Below, in pieces: positions 52,964-55,674 of a DNA stretch of 55,674 nucleotides. This DNA is from Streptomyces toyocaensis (GTDB taxonomy: Bacteria; Actinomycetota; Actinomycetes; Streptomycetales; Streptomycetaceae), in assembly GCF_000725125.1 (NCBI RefSeq), contig NZ_JFCB01000038.1:1-55674 (forward strand). Direction: 5' to 3'. Position numbers and translations under genes: made by a program. Each line of letters starts with the position of its first letter. Positions within the stretch are counted from its first letter, which is position 1. Below the pieces are notes generated by a model that was not told the origin of the DNA, ran no database searches, and was given only the letters and a program-made list of their open reading frames with translations.

Positions 52964-55674
52964 TCACAGGAGCGAGGGCACCTCCGCCGCCGAGACCTGC
53001 CGGGCCGCGCGTTCCAGCGCACTGGCGAGCAGGGCCAGGTCGGTCGGGCCGTTGCCGAGTTCGCGGACCTGGCGGCGGGCCGGGGGGTCGCCCATGCGGT
53101 GCCACTCCAGGGGGACGACCGTCGGCCGCATGGTCGCCGTGCGCGGGATGCGGCCGGTCACCCGGCCCCCCTGGAACGCCGTATCCCGGCCGTCCGCACG
53201 GGCCAGCCGCCCGCGACCCGGTGCCGGGTCGTCCGGGCCGCCGCCCGTCGCGGGCGCGTCGAGCGTGACGCGCAGCGACGCCTGCCGCGCCGGCTCGGTC
53301 TGCGCCGTCCGTGCGCAGGGGCCCGTGGCCGCCACCAGGTGCACACCCAGCCGCTCGCCGTCCCTGGCCACGGCCTCCAAAGCCCGCATCACCGATCCGG
53401 CGGCGGGCCGCCCCGGCGAGCCGAGCGCCGGGGACGCCAGCGCGTCCAGGTCGTCCACGACGACCACCAGCCGGGGCAGCGGCGGTGCGGCCCGCGTCCT
53501 GCGCCGGTCGGCCCCCGGCCGCAGCCGCAGTGTCGAACTGGCCGGGGCGTCCAGGTCGCCGTCGTGCTCACCGGCTCCCGCGCGGGAGGCGGCCGTGCGC
53601 TGGGCGACCATACGGTCCGACAGCTCGCGCCCGGTGTGCCATTCCGTGAAGTCCGAGCGGCCCAGCAGTTCGGCGCGCCGCTTCAGCTCGGCGCTCAGCG
53701 ACTGGGCGAACTCCCGCATCCGCACGGGGTCGTTGGCGCAGAGGTGCGTGGTGACGTGCGGTACGTCCGTGCACACCCGCAGGCCCTCGCCGAGCCCGGC
53801 GCCCGTGGTGGTGCCGCCCCGGCCGTCGACCAGCACGATGCCCAGCCGGTCGGGGCGCTCGGCGGCGGCCAGCGAGGCGACGACCGCGCGCAGGAGTTCC
53901 GTACGGCCGCTGCCCGGCGGCCCCTCGACCAGCAGGTGCGGCCCCTCGGCGGCGAGGTCGGCGACGACCGGGCCGCGCGGTCCGGCGCCCAGGACGGCGG
54001 TGACCCGTCCGCCCAGCGCCCGGGTGTCGTCGGCCGCGTCCGCCCAGCGGGCCATCAGTGACGCCGGGGTGGCCCGGGCCAGGCCCAGCTCGTCCAGCAG
54101 CCGGGCCGACGGGGGCAGCGGCGCCGACACGCGCGCGTGCCGGGCGCCCGCGGTGCCGTCCGTGCGCAGCGGCGCGAGCGCCCGTGCGAACCGCTCGGCC
54201 CAGGCGAGGGAGACCGCGTCGACGGTGGCCAGGGTGCCGTGGCCGACCGGCCCCGGGGGTGTGCCGGAGCCGGTCCTGGCCACCCGGAGCAGCCGCAGGG
54301 CGGTCGCCACGTCGCCGCTGAGCAGGGCGACGGCCCCGCACTCGCGGAACGTCGGCGCCACCGCGCAGGCCGCCTCGTAGGTCTCCGCCACCGGGGAGGC
54401 GGGGGAGGCCGCGGGCGTCCGGGCGAGACACAGGAGATGGATCCCGGCCCGGGGCCCCTCCAGGGCCAGCCGGGCGACCGCCTCGCGGACCTCGGCGTCG
54501 CCGGGGTCGCCGTCCACGACGAGCACGGTGTACGGGCCGTCGTCGGCCGGGCCGGCCGCGGCCGCGTGGTCGTGGTCCGCCAGGCGGCGCAGCAGTTCGT
54601 CGGTGCGGGCCGTGGCCTGTTCGCGGTCGTGCGCGAGCAGCAGGCGGCAGTCCTGACCGTGGCCGGGGCGCACGTGCGGCAGCCAGCCCAGCCAGGACCA
54701 TTCGGCGGTGCGCTCCTCCAGGGGGCGGGAGGGGTCCGCGGCGATCAGGACGATCTCCAGGGAGTCGGGGGAGTGCAGCGCGGTGAGCTGGGCCAGCACC
54801 GCGCGGGCCAGCCCGGCGAGGCGTTCGCGCGGGCCGGCCAGTCCCAGTGCGCCGACCTCGCGCAGCCCCGAGGTCACCGGGACGGCGGGCAGCAGCCCCG
54901 AGCCGTCCGGCGCCGCCCGGTCCGCGGTGCCGAGCCGCACCGCGAGCGCCTCGGGGTGACCCGGGGCGCGCTCCCACAGCCGGGGGCCGGGGCCGAGCGC
55001 GGTCAGCAGCAGCGTGGCCGGGTCCGGCCAGGTCTCGGGCGGGACGGAGGCGACGAGGGCCGGCTCGGTCGCGGGATCCTCCTGCTCCGTGCCGTGGCCG
55101 GCCACCGTGCCGCCCGCCTCGCGCTCCTGCCGTCCCCCGGTCAGCCGTCGCGCCCAGGCCCCGATCCCGCCCCGCTTCCGCCCGCCGGAGGGTTCGGGGA
55201 GGTCCGTGCCGCGGAGGGGGGTGCCCTTGCGGGAGCCGGGGGCGCCGGTGGCCGCTCCGTCCGGGGCGGGGCGGGGGCCCGGCGTTCCGCCGTGGCCGGT
55301 CGTACGGGTGGTGGGGCCCTCGGGTGCCCGTCCGGCCGGGTCGGCGGGGCCGGTGCCCGGCACCCGGCCGTCCTGCCCGTGGCGTGCGTCGCCGGTGGTG
55401 CTGCCGGTGGGGCCGGAGGGCGGGTGCGCGGGGCCGGGAGAGCCGCCCGCGGCGGTGGGTGCCTCGTGCCGGGAGTCGCCGTGGCCCGTGCCGGACGCCC
55501 GGTGCCCCGGGCGGACGGGGCCCGCGGGTCCGGTGCCGAACCCCGCGTCGAGGTGCCCGCGTCCGGCGTGCGTCTCGTCGTCGACGGGCCTCGGCCCCGA
55601 CACGCGCCGCCCCTGAGGCATCCGGGGCACCTCGTCCCCCCGCGTCGAGATCCGCACCGTGCGCGGCGGCGGGG
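52964..55674 (-). CDS. FtsK/SpoIIIE-like ATPase domain protein, possibly cut by the window edge
   Basis: The frame is open to the right edge. Counting from GTG 55657 there are 897 residues; ATG 55621, with GAGG upstream, is the other plausible start. The first ~200 residues are Gly/Pro-rich and disordered. Then comes an FtsK-type region (ETWPDPATLLLTA, REVGALGLAG) and a C-terminal ATPase module with VEGPPGSGRTELLRA (about 577-591), VLVDGRGG and VVVVDDLDAL (731-740). The Walker A lysine is Arg585. Such proteins occur as single-copy Streptomyces genes, often with an N-terminal FHA domain that would lie outside the window. A role in protein secretion or chromosome handling is only a guess. Confidence 0.75.
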   Translation of the reverse strand, partial: PPPRTVRISTRGDEVPRMPQGRRVSGPRPVDDETHAGRGHLDAGFGTGPAGPVRPGHRASGTGHGDSRHEAPTAAGGSPGPAHPPSGPTGSTTGDARHGQDGRVPGTGPADPAGRAPEGPTTRTTGHGGTPGPRPAPDGAATGAPGSRKGTPLRGTDLPEPSGGRKRGGIGAWARRLTGGRQEREAGGTVAGHGTEQEDPATEPALVASVPPETWPDPATLLLTALGPGPRLWERAPGHPEALAVRLGTADRAAPDGSGLLPAVPVTSGLREVGALGLAGPRERLAGLARAVLAQLTALHSPDSLEIVLIAADPSRPLEERTAEWSWLGWLPHVRPGHGQDCRLLLAHDREQATARTDELLRRLADHDHAAAAGPADDGPYTVLVVDGDPGDAEVREAVARLALEGPRAGIHLLCLARTPAASPASPVAETYEAACAVAPTFRECGAVALLSGDVATALRLLRVARTGSGTPPGPVGHGTLATVDAVSLAWAERFARALAPLRTDGTAGARHARVSAPLPPSARLLDELGLARATPASLMARWADAADDTRALGGRVTAVLGAGPRGPVVADLAAEGPHLLVEGPPGSGRTELLRAVVASLAAAERPDRLGIVLVDGRGGTTTGAGLGEGLRVCTDVPHVTTHLCANDPVRMREFAQSLSAELKRRAELLGRSDFTEWHTGRELSDRMVAQRTAASRAGAGEHDGDLDAPASSTLRLRPGADRRRTRAAPPLPRLVVVVDDLDALASPALGSPGRPAAGSVMRALEAVARDGERLGVHLVAATGPCARTAQTEPARQASLRVTLDAPATGGGPDDPAPGRGRLARADGRDTAFQGGRVTGRIPRTATMRPTVVPLEWHRMGDPPARRQVRELGNGPTDLALLASALERAARQVSAAEVPSLL

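Overview
The window is high-GC DNA with GTG and TTG starts, dense head-to-tail genes and strong hairpin terminators. Its gene set (mtrA-mtrB-lpqB, a long-form hpf, secA, the ~180-kDa NAD-glutamate dehydrogenase, and a sugar importer with no ATPase gene) points to the chromosomal core of a Streptomyces or a very close actinomycete. I see no insertion sequence, prophage, tRNA, rRNA or CRISPR array.

Layout. (1) 24-5595, minus strand: a tightly overlapped operon of a proline-rich multipass membrane protein, DUF4129, DUF4350, a MoxR ATPase and a DUF58 protein. (2) 5736-14531, plus strand: mtnA, the MtrA/MtrB two-component system with lipoprotein LpqB, a ComF-like phosphoribosyltransferase, the ribosome hibernation factor and an orphan LuxR-type response regulator. 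(3) 14539-22415: a YcaQ/AlkX-type DNA glycosylase, a GNAT acetyltransferase, secA, an Rv3235-family protein, a DUF6912 protein, a HAD phosphatase and a 650-bp leader. (4) 22416-27368: the NAD-glutamate dehydrogenase with a strong terminator.

(5) 27496-48228 is the accessory part of most interest, a large cell-wall glycopolymer (teichoic-acid-like) locus. It has a TagGH-type export ABC transporter, two stand-alone family-2 glycosyltransferases, four very large proteins that fuse a GT2 domain to a TagF-type (CDP-glycerol glycerophosphotransferase family) domain, and three polytopic GT-C-like membrane proteins. A TetR regulator with two matching palindromic candidate operators and an ohrR/ohr peroxide-defence pair sit among them. 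The four fusions look complementary: one has lost the GT2 acidic motif but keeps the TagF residues, one keeps both, and two keep GT2 but have replaced the His in the HGTPLK motif. They may therefore be a set of specialised subunits rather than redundant polymerases.

(6) 48376-52145, minus strand: a sugar importer (binding lipoprotein and two permeases, no ATPase), whose MalF-like permease carries an extracytoplasmic Ig/CnaB-like insert. (7) 52350 to the right edge: a small lipoprotein and a convergent FtsK/SpoIIIE-like protein with a degenerate Walker A, possibly cut by the window edge.

All functional calls come from reading the translated sequence and recalling families; no database search was run.
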